From assembly GCA_934045075.1 (NCBI GenBank), contig OW203723.1, positions 18,584,035 through 18,648,034 on the forward strand: DNA of 64,000 nt, written 5' to 3'. The notes under the pieces were generated by a model, which was given only the letters and a program-made list of their open reading frames with translations, was not told the origin of the DNA and ran no database searches. The translations under genes were made by a program, and so were the position numbers. The DNA is from Yponomeuta sedellus (taxonomy: Eukaryota > Arthropoda > Insecta > Lepidoptera > Yponomeutidae). Positions 32,885-43,509 of this stretch are shown piece after piece; positions within the stretch are counted from its first letter, which is position 1; each line of letters opens with the position of its first letter.

Positions 32885-33080
32885 AACCGTGACTGTGTCT
32901 CATGCTGAGCAAACACATCCCCTTTACATTTACCCCTCCTAGTCCCTGACCAACTCTTCCCACCCAGATTAATATTTTATCAAGTGGTCACACCATCTCC
33001 GTCTTGGCTTGCCACGTCGCCGGTAGCCATCGCGCGGTACCCAATCGGTTACGATTTTTGCCCACTTTATCGGGTTAATA
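32885..33080 (-). mobile_element. LINE reverse-transcriptase C-terminal fragment
   Basis: Minus-strand reading gives AGHDRHINPIKWAKIVTDW, then VPRDGYRRRGKPRRRWCD. The motif W...VTxW.P..G.R.RGxPxxRW is the C-terminal basic region of non-LTR elements. The frame decays after it. Confidence 0.7.
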
Positions 33081-33164
33081 TGTCTGTCATGGCCAGCCTA
33101 GCTCCGCTTGATCTATGTTACTACCGATCAATAAAATTAATCCCATAACAATAATATGTCCAAA

Positions 33165-33225
33165 AACCTATTTAGAGGCTAAAATTATCCTCAGTACGGG
33201 TTGGTGCATTAAAAAGAAAGAATAT
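33165..33225. mobile_element. SINE-A tail pieces, inverted join
   Basis: A reverse-orientation 'aacctatttagaggctaaaa' directly abuts a forward tail 'gtacgggttggtgcattaaa'. Confidence 0.6.
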
Positions 33226-33253
33226 AATCAAGAATATATCGTTCATATAATTG

Positions 33254-33322
33254 TAATGTTCATTAAGCCGCAGTTTCTGCGCAACTTTGAATAAACCCTT
33301 TTCATTTCCTTTCATTTCTTAA
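33254..33322 (+). mobile_element. LINE 3' end with (CATTT)n-type tail
   Basis: Same end as 11519-11585. Confidence 0.6.
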
Positions 33323-34738
33323 TGAGATAACAAACATCATTAAAAATATTGGCATATTTATTAAATCGAGTAAATTTATTAAATTTACACTACAGGTTTG
33401 GTATCTCAACCCAACTTATTTATTATTGTATTCGCCATAAATTGGAATAATATGACAAATTGCGCCTAAACCGATTCCCAACTTAGTGAACAAGATACCA
33501 ATTTAGCCGCCAGGTTATTTTTCTTACCCAAAATCTCAACACAGAATGCGTTGAATTTGACAAGTCACCGATTTTTTCGTCTCAAACGCAGATTATCTCC
33601 CGATCCTTACCTCACTCGATCAATCTTAACAAGGTAGCTTTTCTGTTGTTGAAACCCGAAAGCATAAAGTGGCCTTAATTTGCCAAGGGACTTTGAACTT
33701 TATGCTTGATGCTAGAGGGTGGTTCCGTTCAGTTGTCGGGCAACGGAGACGCAATGCTTATTGTGCTGGATGCGCCGGATCATTGCCGGATTCAAGGAAA
33801 TTCGCCCCGCGTGAATACCTGCCGTACAAGTATGCAAACAGATATAGATTTACTAGAAGCGGCAGTGAGAATATACAGGTGACATGAAAAAAAAGAACAA
33901 ACAACTCGACTGCTCCTGAGGCACATCACAATGATTATTACAAATTTTAATTTGAGCGTGGTGAGTGCTAATGTCGGTGTCTATTTATACACTCAATCCC
34001 AAGGTTATCTGAAAGAGATCACTCTAAGCGATAACACCGCAAATTTATTTCTGCGTGACATGGTAACAATGCCGTGGCGATGAAAAGGGTCTCGTGGACC
34101 TCTTTCTAAATTTTATAATATTTTAGTCGACACAAAGACCTAACTACAAACACAAATTTCAACTTTCTCAACTGCTCGAAAAAAAAAATTCCACCTCTCG
34201 ATTAAATATTGGTTATTTTAGCTCCATCCTTGCTACTGAATTAGCTACTTTTAAACCACGTTTTAATGTGAGATTACTAGTCATAAACGCTGCATAAATG
34301 CAGTTTCTCATAGAAACTCTTACATATACTAAAAAGGTAAAAGTATCCATTTAGACGTTGTAGTGCCTTTGGTATATTCAACTGGACAAAATGCACAGAA
34401 TTTTAGATAATTCCTCGACAAAAAAACCAGCCACCGCCATGCCACTCCGAACTTTATATGGGGGAACGCACGCGTCACGTACGCATAGTTTCACCTGTGT
34501 CATGTCTACCGCTTTCAAGCTCTACCCGATTATGACTTGCTATTTGTCCAGCAAAGGACGCGGGCGCAGAGGTAATGTTATTGTTGACCATGCGCGTTTG
34601 GGGCCGTCCACACAATAAAATGTAGTCCAAATCAAGACTTACGGAGTATTCATTGCCGTTTTGTTTTCATTCGAGATCGGGTGTAATGACCATCGATAAA
34701 AACTTAAACTCAGATTTTTTCTTCCGTAGAATCCTGAC
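33323..34738. other. Unassigned DNA
   Basis: No gene recognised. ORFs at 33669-33887 and 34391-34618 lack known motifs. Confidence 0.4.
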
Positions 34739-34825
34739 AGGGCGCTATGGCTCTCATAAGGGGAGGGCTATGTCCAGCAGTGGACTACATAATATAGCCT
34801 GAAGAAGAAGAAGGAAAAGAAGAAT
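34739..34825 (+). mobile_element. LINE-like 3' end (group K)
   Basis: 'ggggagggctatgtccagca', 'gtggactacataatatagcc' and a (GAA)n tail. Confidence 0.7.
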
Positions 34826-35162
34826 TCTGACATAATTCACAAGTGTTGCTACTAAGTGATTGTGTTCTGTGAACTTGTGTGGAATTTATTATTATTATTA
34901 AGAAAGCTCTCCATCGAAAAAGAGAAATACTTGCGAAAATAAATAAAATGCTATATATTATTTTATGTTTTTCTAACAAAAGTCAAGAAATTATAGCTGT
35001 CAGAATTTTACGGAATAAAAAATCTTAGTATAGAAAGTTATTTGTTCCACCTCTCCAGTTAATTTAGTTATTTTTTTACTAAAACATTCGTAAGTACTAC
35101 ACATCATTGAATTATAACCGGAAAGTAGAGTAAGTTGATCCGGTTATAATTCCATAATATTA

Positions 35163-35836
35163 GTTATTCAGCGGTTTTAGCCCAGTGGGTAGAGCGATGT
35201 ACTCGCAAGCGAGATACCTAGGTTGGATTCCCGGTGCGGGCATGTACCAAGGACTTAGTTTTCTAAGTCATGTACATTTATTGTACAATTGTAATTGTAA
35301 TTACATGTACAGTTATAGTAGCAATACCACTCGCTAACGGTGAAGAAAACATCATGATTGAACTCGAGCATCAGAGGTTTCAAATACCTCAGCGCTTGAA
35401 ATTGCCAATCCTCGTGGGTACGCGTGGCAATCGCTCGTAGCCCCGGCTGCCTGAGCTGATCTTAAACGATCACGAAGGTTAAGCAACATAGGGCGCGTTC
35501 AGTGCATGGATGGGTGACCATCTATGACTAACGCTAGTGGCATTTTTCCGAGCGGTGCCGTGATTTGCAAGACACATTAAGCAGTTGGTGCCGGCTGCCG
35601 TCAATGGATGGCAGTCGTTAAGCCAAGTCAGGTGGCTTAAAAACTTCTGCCAATAAGACCAGCCACTAGTCTTGAAGCCTTCACTTGGCCCCCGTGGTGG
35701 GGTATGGCTTATACCTTCCTCAGGGAAGAGACCCGTGCCCCTCGGTGGGGACATAATGGGTTGATGATGAGACGCGTGGCAACTAAGCCCATTCTCTCTC
35801 TCTGAGAGAATGCCTGTGCCCTGCAGTGAGACGTAT
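35163..35836 (+). mobile_element. SINE-B, full length, split by a 5S-SINE
   Basis: tRNA-like head at 35171-35245 ('ttagcccagtgggtagagcg', B-box 'aggttggattcccgg'), then the body 'caataccactcgctaacggt' and 'cctcagcgcttgaaattgcc' up to 35430. The 3' part resumes at 35783 ('ctaagcccattctctc', 'gcctgtgccctgcagtgaga'). The intervening 35431-35771 is the 5S-SINE and 35772-35782 is the duplicated target. Confidence 0.85.
35431..35771 (+). mobile_element. 5S-SINE, 341 bp, with target-site duplication
   Basis: Flanked by an 11-bp direct repeat 'acgcgtggcaa' (35420-35430 and 35772-35782), which fixes both ends. The head is the most 5S-like in the window: 'cgatcacgaaggttaagcaa' followed by 'gggcgcg' and 'catggatgggtgacc', close to the 3' half of animal 5S rRNA (box A to box C region). 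The tail ends in TGA repeats ('gttgatgatgag'). There is no coding capacity; mobilisation must come from a LINE. Confidence 0.93.
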
Positions 35837-35937
35837 AAGTTGCGTTATTATTGTTGTTTTTTTAAATTAAATAAGAACATATGTTTGAAACATAGAATGG
35901 TTTGAAAATTACCGAAACCATAGACCAAATGGTCTAT

Positions 35938-36133
35938 AGTTACGTATATATTAAACGGGTCAAATCGCGATTATTTATTAGTAGGTAGACTCGATCTACC
36001 CGAGACCACGGCAACTGTAACGCTGCCGAAACGTTGGAAAATAAGGTAATTACGTTTTACCTAATAAATAATCGCGATTTGACCCGTTTTAATATATAAC
36101 TGTGTATGAGTATCGCGAATCAATAAGAAATAC
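35938..36133. mobile_element. T1-group TIR element
   Basis: Left 'tatatattaaacgggtc', right 'gacccgttttaatatataac', followed by 'atgagtatcgcgaatcaata'. The left arm is shortened; the right carries 'gaccacggcaactgtaacg'. Confidence 0.75.
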
Positions 36134-37852
36134 AATTGGTCTATGCCGAAACTGCATTTTTGAAGTACAGTTAAACTTCTACGATACTTTGGAAGTGGTT
36201 ATAAATATAAAAAAATGTGTAAATATCAGTAACTCAAATACATACATTCATATGTACGTAGGTATGTAGAGTTCGAAGTGCTGTCGGCCGTAAATTATAC
36301 ATTTACTAACTACGTTACAGGCTACTTTTCACTAATCTGTAAACTGTGAACCTTACAGTCTGCCATTGAATACTTATGTTAAACTAGGTATTACGGATTG
36401 GCTTATGTATACATAATAAGTAAACCAGAAATCTACAAAAGTAGGATAAAAAATAAATAAATAAAAAGTACCGGCGCAGTCGAGACAAATATTTATTCGA
36501 TACGACATCATTTAAAGCGTAGCCCGTAGGAGTGTTCGTAATAAGTCTAATTTCCATTCAGTTTGCTCACGTGAATGGCGCCCGTATTCGTTTTATCTAG
36601 AACATTCAATATCAGAAGTTTAACTTAGTACCGGATGGCCTAGTCGCGGCAAGCAGGCTTGGTTAATAAGTCCATGCTGTTCTTCTGAGAGAAGACATGC
36701 TGCACGTTTAGAGTTATTTTGAAAATACTACTAGTGAAGGGCTTTTATTAGACTTAGTGTTTTACTACAACTTTAAAAGTAGTTTTAAAATTACTTAGCA
36801 ATAGTAAAGTACAGCTATAATGGCTATTCCAATGGTTGACATCACTTTCAATATTTTTTTATCTAATAAGAATAACTCTAATTTCTCATTTTCACACAAA
36901 TTGATAACTATTAACTTTGAGTTTTGAGAACTTTATTATCAAAATAATTGAGAATTTCAGACATTTGCTTATTGGAAGTTATTAATTTGATATACTTGAC
37001 TAACTGTTTCCAAGCTTTGCTTTATTTAAAAAAAACATCTTGTAAGTAAGCACTGACCGCAACGTTTATCTAAGACAAGTTAATAGTTTTATGCATCTTC
37101 ATCCACGATAAGTATTATTTTGATAAAATGTATGTAAATGTTTTCCATTTCATCTTACAGTCTGTTTACACAATGAAAATTATCAGCAAATTAAAACAAA
37201 TCATTTTACGTTTTTGAAATGTCTTACGTTTCTTACAGCGTGTCCAGCGATCTTTTTGATCACCGTTTTCGGTTTTGCGGATAGCCAATATTTTTATACC
37301 CGTAGTCATTGATGTCATGTACAGACAGGAAGAAGTGGACCTTCTATAGTTAATATTAGGTGTGCGAGTTCGTTTTATCCAGTGCGTCTAAATGTTGCAA
37401 TAAATATACAGGAGAACGTTTATTTTGAAAATATTCACTCGTGTGCGACAGGAGCTGTAGGCATGGAGGGCTCTTTACACTGTACGACATATTGATTGTT
37501 TTCTAAGAAAACTTTTTTAAAACTTCACAAGCATCCGAGAGATTTTACAGCGAGCATTGACATGGCAAAATTTTACGATAAGCTTAGTCTAGAATCTATT
37601 AATTAAAGACGATTTTTGCTTTATCAAGTCATTTTCGTTTCATTGCCCCTATGTTGTAGAGTGTGTGGTATTTTAATTTCCGTTACCTATAAAGATATCT
37701 AAGAAGTTAAATCTTACCTAAGATATAGATTAAAACTATGCAAACCAGAAAAAAAAGTTAAAACCTGCATTACGGTCTCGGGTCCAATGAAATCCGCTAC
37801 TATGAGGTAATCTGTGTACAGGAAATATTGTATATATATAAGAGTCACATAC
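36134..37852. other. Unassigned DNA
   Basis: About 1.7 kb, AT-rich, with nothing recognised. Confidence 0.4.
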
Positions 37853-37926
37853 CCATGGCCTAAACTTCCTCCGATGCAGGAAGAGACCTGTGCCCCAGCA
37901 GTGGGGACATACAAGGGTTGATAACG
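37853..37926 (+). mobile_element. 5S-SINE tail
   Basis: 'gatgcaggaagagacctgtg' to 'acatacaagggttgataacg'. Confidence 0.85.
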
Positions 37927-38681
37927 AACCATAACAACATACCCATGGTTTCTAGTACACTAATGATGTAAACTACTAAAGAATTACTTACTCTGCTCTC
38001 AATTCGTACACAGATGCAAAATTTTCCGCTTAACAGCTTAGCAAACAGTTTCAAAGTTGCAATAACAAGGCTGCCTGCTGTCTCTTGTAGCTACGTTTAC
38101 AATCTGTTTACTTACTGTTGACGATTGTCAATTGTTTACAAGGTACAAGAAACAAACCCTTTTAGAAACGATTTGTTGTCCGTCGGTATGTCTTATTTAT
38201 GTCAAGAATGTTTTATTAAGGTTCCATCGTCAACAAGGAACTCTCTTAGTTTCGCCGTTTCAGTCTGTCTTTATGCCCGCTGCTTAGCACAGAGACGATA
38301 AGTACCAGTAAGCTGAAATTTAGCATAGTATATACGAGTACATATTAATCATGCCAACAAAACGGTAGGATAAAATTCAAACTTTTTTTAGATATTCTTC
38401 GCAATAGTGTCATTAGTCGTTTAAGAATATTTTGGGTACAGGAAAACCATTTTCAATTTAGCATTCTATTTCAAAGGTAAGCTTTAAAGCACAATTTTTT
38501 TTAGTATGTCCGCCACTCTGTTGCTAAACGGTTGATTGTAGAAAGGTGAAAAAAAATCAAAGCAGTTCAATTATAATTATCTTTAAAGAAAAGCTATCAC
38601 GGCTAAGTAGGCTTTATAATTATTATTAAACGAGCCATAGGCGAACAAAGACTTATGAAAGAACAAAATCGTATAAGTTTA
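37927..38681. other. Unassigned DNA
   Basis: 'gtttacaatctgtttac' at 38089 resembles the T2 arm; otherwise nothing recognised. Confidence 0.35.
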
Positions 38682-38857
38682 AAAACCTATTAAGAGTCTA
38701 AAAATTCCACCCATGCCGGGATTCGAACCCGCGACCTCTGGCTATCCGTGACGGGCTATGCCGGCATGGGTGGAATTTTTAGCCTCTAAATAGCTTTTGG
38801 AAATTGTCCTTAGCACGGGTTAGTGCATTAAAAAGAAAATAATCGTATAAGTTCGTT
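38682..38857. mobile_element. SINE-A pair in inverted orientation
   Basis: 38690-38751 is the reverse ('attccacccatgccgggatt', 'gaacccgcgacctctggct'). 38758-38857 is forward ('gccggcatgggtggaatttt', tail 'cttagcacgggttagtgca'). Confidence 0.8.
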
Positions 38858-39129
38858 GACAATTTATTGATGAACTTGTTAGTTCTGTAATGCAGGTAAC
38901 AACTTCTACACTGCGGAACCCTACACTGCGCGTGGTCCAACACGCACTTGGTTTTTTAGAGAATGGAATCGAGAATCGAAAAGCTATCTAGTTAAGTTTA
39001 ATGTCTCTGGAAGGTTGATTAAGGTTTCTTGAAGGTTTACACCTTCAAATCTAATTTCTAACCTCCGGTTTCTCGTGCAGTAACAACATGTTACTATAAA
39101 AGCGGTCAGTGTTTTTTTTTATTTTTATG

Positions 39130-39297
39130 TACTCTGGCCATGTACACTGACAATTGTTAACAGAGGCACGTTAGCCAGAGGTCGCGGGTTCGAGTCCCGA
39201 CATGGGTGGAATTTTAGCCTCTAAATGGGTTTTTAAAATTGTTAACAGTAACAGTAGATTAACAGATTCCTACTTTACCAGAAACTGGGGGTAAAAT
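39130..39297. mobile_element. T2 element carrying a SINE-A insertion
   Basis: The T2 right arm 'cagtagattaacagattcc' and 'ccagaaactgggggtaa' follows a SINE-A piece (39164-39236). The insertion is bounded by a 12-bp repeat 'aattgttaacag' (39152-39163 and 39237-39248). Confidence 0.8.
39164..39236 (+). mobile_element. SINE-A fragment with target duplication
   Basis: 5'-truncated SINE-A ('ttagccagaggtcgcgggtt' through 'tttagcctctaaatgggttt') between 12-bp duplicated target sites. Confidence 0.85.
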
Positions 39298-39842
39298 TCC
39301 TTCGCCTTTCATAACAGGAGCACTGTCAATACCCAATCATGTAAAAGCCCTCCGAAAGAATCTCACATTTCTTTTCTCAGTGAGAAATACGCGGACCGAA
39401 GCGAGGAATATTCTTACATTGCATTGCTAGATACCCGTACAGTCAACTGCCATGGATTTTTACACGCAAGCACTCTACGCCGTTACATTAAGGGCGACTT
39501 TGCAACAAAAACTGTTAAGGAGGGCCCGCTGTCGACTCCACATCGATTCCATTCGGATCGTTTAAAAATTGTCTCGAATACACATCTGTGGCCCGCGCAC
39601 CGAGACAATAAAGTCTAAAACTCACGTATGGGAATGGTCGGATATAGGTGTAGAATAAAAACGTGTATTAGGGAAAATGGGTGGGTATTTCTTCGTGAAA
39701 TTGAATATTTTCCTCGTAATATTAACGGTCGGAGCTCTTAGAGGTACGGCCAAGACGTTGGAGCTTTCATCGTATGAGCTTACATCGCTTATTGCTGTGA
39801 AAGTTTTACTAATAATAATCACTTCCACGCAATACAATCACT
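39298..39842. other. Unassigned DNA
   Basis: A 122-codon ORF beginning at 39677 runs into the SINE-E copy and is not supported as a gene. Confidence 0.4.
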
Positions 39843-40024
39843 TGACCTGGTCCCAAACTAGGATACCCTGTGCTATGGTAACCAGGCAACGAAGTCACAA
39901 ACATGAAAATACACCCAGACTGAGGCCATTTGTACAAATGTACAGAGTGGAAATCGATCCCACGATCACTGCATTGGTACCCAAGCGCCTTAACAACCAG
40001 ACCAACGAGGCAGTCGCTGCTGTC
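39843..40024 (-). mobile_element. SINE-E, near full length
   Basis: Minus strand: head 'ctgcctcgttggtctggttg', then 'gtacaaatggcctcagtctg', then the body 'catgtttgtgacttcgttgc' and end 'cagggtatcctagtttgg'. The body from 'catgtttgtga' onward matches SINE-D. Confidence 0.8.
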
Positions 40025-40305
40025 ATAATTTCTGTTAAATTATAGTTTAATTAAACAGAAAAGGACATAGGCCCAATGCCCAATGCCTAATAGGTATTAT
40101 TCGTTCATAATACCCTTTCTAGCGGTGGTCGAGAATGGGCTGATTTTGATAGTATTCCTTGGTCAACAAACCCTAAACCATTTAATTAATTAAGCTAACA
40201 AAGTGGGGTAAATGCAATCATAGAACACTTTTTCAATACGTACACACACTTGTAAAGTACAGTCATCCTCGACTAGCAGCGAAACAATTTATCGGCGTTA
40301 TTTTT

Positions 40306-40372
40306 AGTGGCGCTCATTAGGGGAGGGCTATGTACAGCAATGGACTACATAATATAGCCTGAAGAAGAAGAC
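40306..40372 (+). mobile_element. LINE-like 3' end (group K)
   Basis: 'ggggagggctatgtacagca' to 'gcctgaagaagaagac'. Confidence 0.65.
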
Positions 40373-40517
40373 TAGAGTCTATAAGAGTCACTTGAATTTA
40401 ATTTACCATGTGTAATCCGCACACAGCATAAAATAACTACTACAGATGTATTATGTAGTCGATGCTGACGAGCTATCTACGCTCTTAATACACGGGGCAT
40501 TAATGTTGAAAGTAACA

Positions 40518-40987
40518 GCGGTTTCGCACTACGTCCGATCCGAATCCGTGAAAATACATGCTTAGAAATCTCGGAACTAATTCGGAGATTACTTACGCAC
40601 TAGTCTGATCTCTGATCTAAATCCAAGCAGTTCAGGGAGTAAGTCCAAGCTGTCCCATAAACATGGTTATTTTCCACGTGTAACCATGTTTATGGGACAG
40701 CTTGGACTTGGACATGCATGCTTGCTTGCATCATGTTTAGTTCTGTTCGCTGCCACACAGAACAGAATTAAACTGGATGCCTCTCGACCGAGCCAAGCCC
40801 CGCTCTCGTACGCAGCTCGGATTCGGTCCGTCAATAAATAATCTTATCCGAAATGGCGATTGTCGGACGACGTAAGGACATCGGATGTCGGAAGCCGGAT
40901 CTAGTGCGTAAACTACTGTAGAAATAGTTCTCTGACTACTTCGGACCGAAATTTTACGAACTCGGATCGGACGTAGTGCGAAATCGC
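40518..40987. mobile_element. TIR element, about 470 bp (group T7)
   Basis: Termini 'gcggtttcgcactacgtccg' and 'cggacgtagtgcgaaatcgc' are inverted repeats extending about 28 bp. No ORF of note. A perfect long hairpin sits inside. Confidence 0.85.
40641..40709. repeat. Perfect 29-bp hairpin inside T7
   Basis: Arms 40641-40669 and 40681-40709 are exact reverse complements ('aagtccaagctgtcccataa' outer part) with an 11-nt loop 'ttttccacgtg'. Confidence 0.95.
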
Positions 40988-42087
40988 TCTAAGGGTTTGA
41001 AAATCCCAAAAATCCCTCAATAAGTAGCTTGGTAACAAAAGAAGCAATAGGTCATGTATTAGTATTAAATTGTCAGATACATAATTACTTACACTATAAC
41101 GAAATGATTGCGCGATGTAGGTTCAATTATTTGCAACACTAACGCCATCTGTTCGCACACTTAATAACTGAACACGAGTAGGTAGCCTTAACAAGATACA
41201 ACCATGAACCTTCAGTATGAAAACTAACTGTAACCGGTGCACTAATTATATCGAATTTGCAACTGGACGATTTCAATCTATGATAATCCTTAAATGCCTA
41301 CGAAGTTAGAGATGAAAAATACCGACGCCACCATGCGGGGCCTGTTTAATCGAACTTAAAAAAAAATCGAGAATTCGGGGTAGTTGCGTAGGAGGGTTTA
41401 CTTGTTAATCTGTGTCAAACGATTTTGCAAAATATTTGGAATTGTTATAGTACACCACAAATTATTATTATTGTATTTCTATATGTACCTATTATTATTG
41501 TATTTCTATTTTAATAACATTCTTCTACGCAATGTACGTCGACTTGTAGTTTCATGAAATGCAGTCCCGTGCGGTAGACTGTACTAGGATTTCTTTTTTT
41601 TGTGTTAAGTTTATCTTTAATTTTTTTATTTAGGACTTTGTTGCCAGAAAGATAAAAGTGAAATGAATAAAAATTCTAACAAATGTAACAAACACCTGAT
41701 ATTAATATCACGATTCCCGCCCAGTTCGAAAAACCCTGCATATTAATAATAACTTATTTAGTTCCTTCGGCTCCATATTATTTCACAAGAGGAAGCCTTA
41801 ACAGGGCGACCGATTCAAAGAAACTGCCTTCAAAGGAAATAATCTGCGAGCCGTGGTGCATTAAAATATAAATATCGTCGTTAGCAAATCATTAGCCGCG
41901 ACATTTTTCCCGGGCAGAGATCGCTCCGTTTCCTATCAATCGTGGGCAAACAGCCCGTAATGTAACGACTATCCGCAGGGCTGCCGATTCTGTATGTTCA
42001 ATTTTGCTAATTTCGGTAGGACTAACAGCCCCTATACTTGGCGTTTGCATCTACGTAATGAGATTTAAATACAGCGTCCAGTCGCAT
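40988..42087. other. Unassigned DNA
   Basis: No gene recognised. 41880-42000 is a moderately GC-rich patch ('atttttcccgggcagag') in an AT-rich stretch. Confidence 0.4.
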
Positions 42088-42312
42088 CTTCGTCGTCGTC
42101 AGGCTATATATAGTAGTCCACTGCTGGACATAGCCCTCCCCTAAAGAGCGCCACGTTGTGCTATCACAGGGGGTAATGCCCATAATCCCCACGCTGTGCA
42201 TGCGGGTTGGGGATCGCAGTTCGGTGAAATTGTACTGCAGGGGGCGCTGCCGCCCACCCCCCGGTTTGTGTCCCTTAGTCGCCTTTTACGACACCCGCGG
42301 GAAGAATTGGGT
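42088..42312 (-). mobile_element. LINE-like 3' end (group K)
   Basis: Shares 'gggtaatgcccataatcccc', 'gtactgcagggggcgctgc' and 'ttttacgacacccgcgggaa' with 31452-31710. Confidence 0.7.
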
Positions 42313-42469
42313 GGCATCTTAACTCACGCATTATTTTTTTTTAGATGATATTGACATGCCCAGCACCTTACGGTAAGGTACCTAATGACATCACACTTCA
42401 GACTATGACATCTCATCACATCATACTACACCACGGCACATCACACTTCACATCATCAATTCATCACAC

Positions 42470-42681
42470 ATATATTACAAAGGCGAATATTTGTGAGTGT
42501 GTATGTTGGTTACTTCTTCACGTCTAACCGGCTGGATGTATTTTAATAAAATTTGGCATGGAGTTAGCTGACACCCCAGATTAACACATATGCTACGTTT
42601 TGCTGCGGGAAAATATGTTATCATGGGAATTCCTATGGGAAAATCGATAAACGGCGGGTAACACCGCGGGGCACAGCTAGT
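42470..42681 (+). mobile_element. Non-autonomous Helitron-like element
   Basis: Starts 'tatattacaaaggcgaatat', includes 'gttggttacttcttcacgtc' and 'taaaatttggcatggagtta', and ends 'accgcggggcacagctagt', a CTAGT terminus. Confidence 0.7.
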
Positions 42682-42820
42682 ACAATCAAAAATGTATTAA
42701 CGCATCCGTAGAAGGCTTGCCTTACATACGCGAGGATCTGCATTCAATTCACTGTAACGATTTTACTTCATGAACGATGAAATCTTTTTTTGAATTAAAA
42801 CTTTCGTAAGCACAATACAT

Positions 42821-42987
42821 TGTAGACTTTTTGTCCGGAACTACTGACGGGTGTCGTTATATCGGAAGAGTCCGACCAGGAATAATAATCTGCTCACCAT
42901 GATTAAGCTCTGCGAATCGGAGCGAAACCTGGTCGGACTCTTCCGATATAACAACACCCGTAAGTAGATCCGGACAAAAAGTCTACA
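42821..42987. mobile_element. Foldback MITE with about 60-bp TIRs (group T8)
   Basis: 'tgtagactttttgtccgga' at the left mirrors 'tccggacaaaaagtctaca' at the right, and 'atatcggaagagtccgacc' mirrors 'ggtcggactcttccgatat'. The central spacer is about 47 bp ('gattaagctctgcgaatcgg'). Partial relatives at 43459-43509 and 59606-59650. Confidence 0.85.
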
Positions 42988-43069
42988 AATCCTATATCTT
43001 TTACTACTTTACGAACACATGGGATTTTGTGGTAGCAATGTATGTTACGTACAAAAATTGTACTTTGGT

Positions 43070-43135
43070 GTAGCATACGCTAACTATGAAGTGAAACATC
43101 GTGAGGAAATCTGCGTTTTGCCAATCCTCGGCAGG
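43070..43135 (+). mobile_element. SINE-B fragment
   Basis: 'gaagtgaaacatcgtgagga', 'ttttgccaatcctcggcag'. Confidence 0.5.
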
Positions 43136-43458
43136 TCCACGTCATTATTAAACGGATAATGTATTAAAGCATAAAAAGGCGTCAAATTATAGGTATGATG
43201 GTGCATATGGCGCATGAATTCATCAAGAAACGAAATTAATTACGTTGATCTACAATACTAACTAGAATACTTTGTGGTGTGGCTAACATCCGCCGTGTAT
43301 GTTTATTTCGTATTTTCATGTACCTAGTTTTCACTACAGGTTACTACGGGTGTCTATTTTTCACTAAGTAAACTAGGTGTCACTAGGGTTACTCACATTC
43401 TCAAAAGCAAAATTGGAACATTTTCACCCCACGCCTGGCCCTCTCGCTCGCGGACACA

Positions 43459-43509
43459 ACATGATTACGCTCAATAAATCAGAGTGAAACCTAGTCGGAC
43501 TCTCCCGAC
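43459..43509. mobile_element. T8-related fragment
   Basis: 'catgattacgctcaataaat', 'gaaacctagtcggactctcc'. Confidence 0.5.

Noticed and set aside
39677..40045. 122-codon ORF starting MGGYFFVKL with a hydrophobic start
   Set aside because: More than half of it lies in the SINE-E copy; the signal-peptide look is chance.
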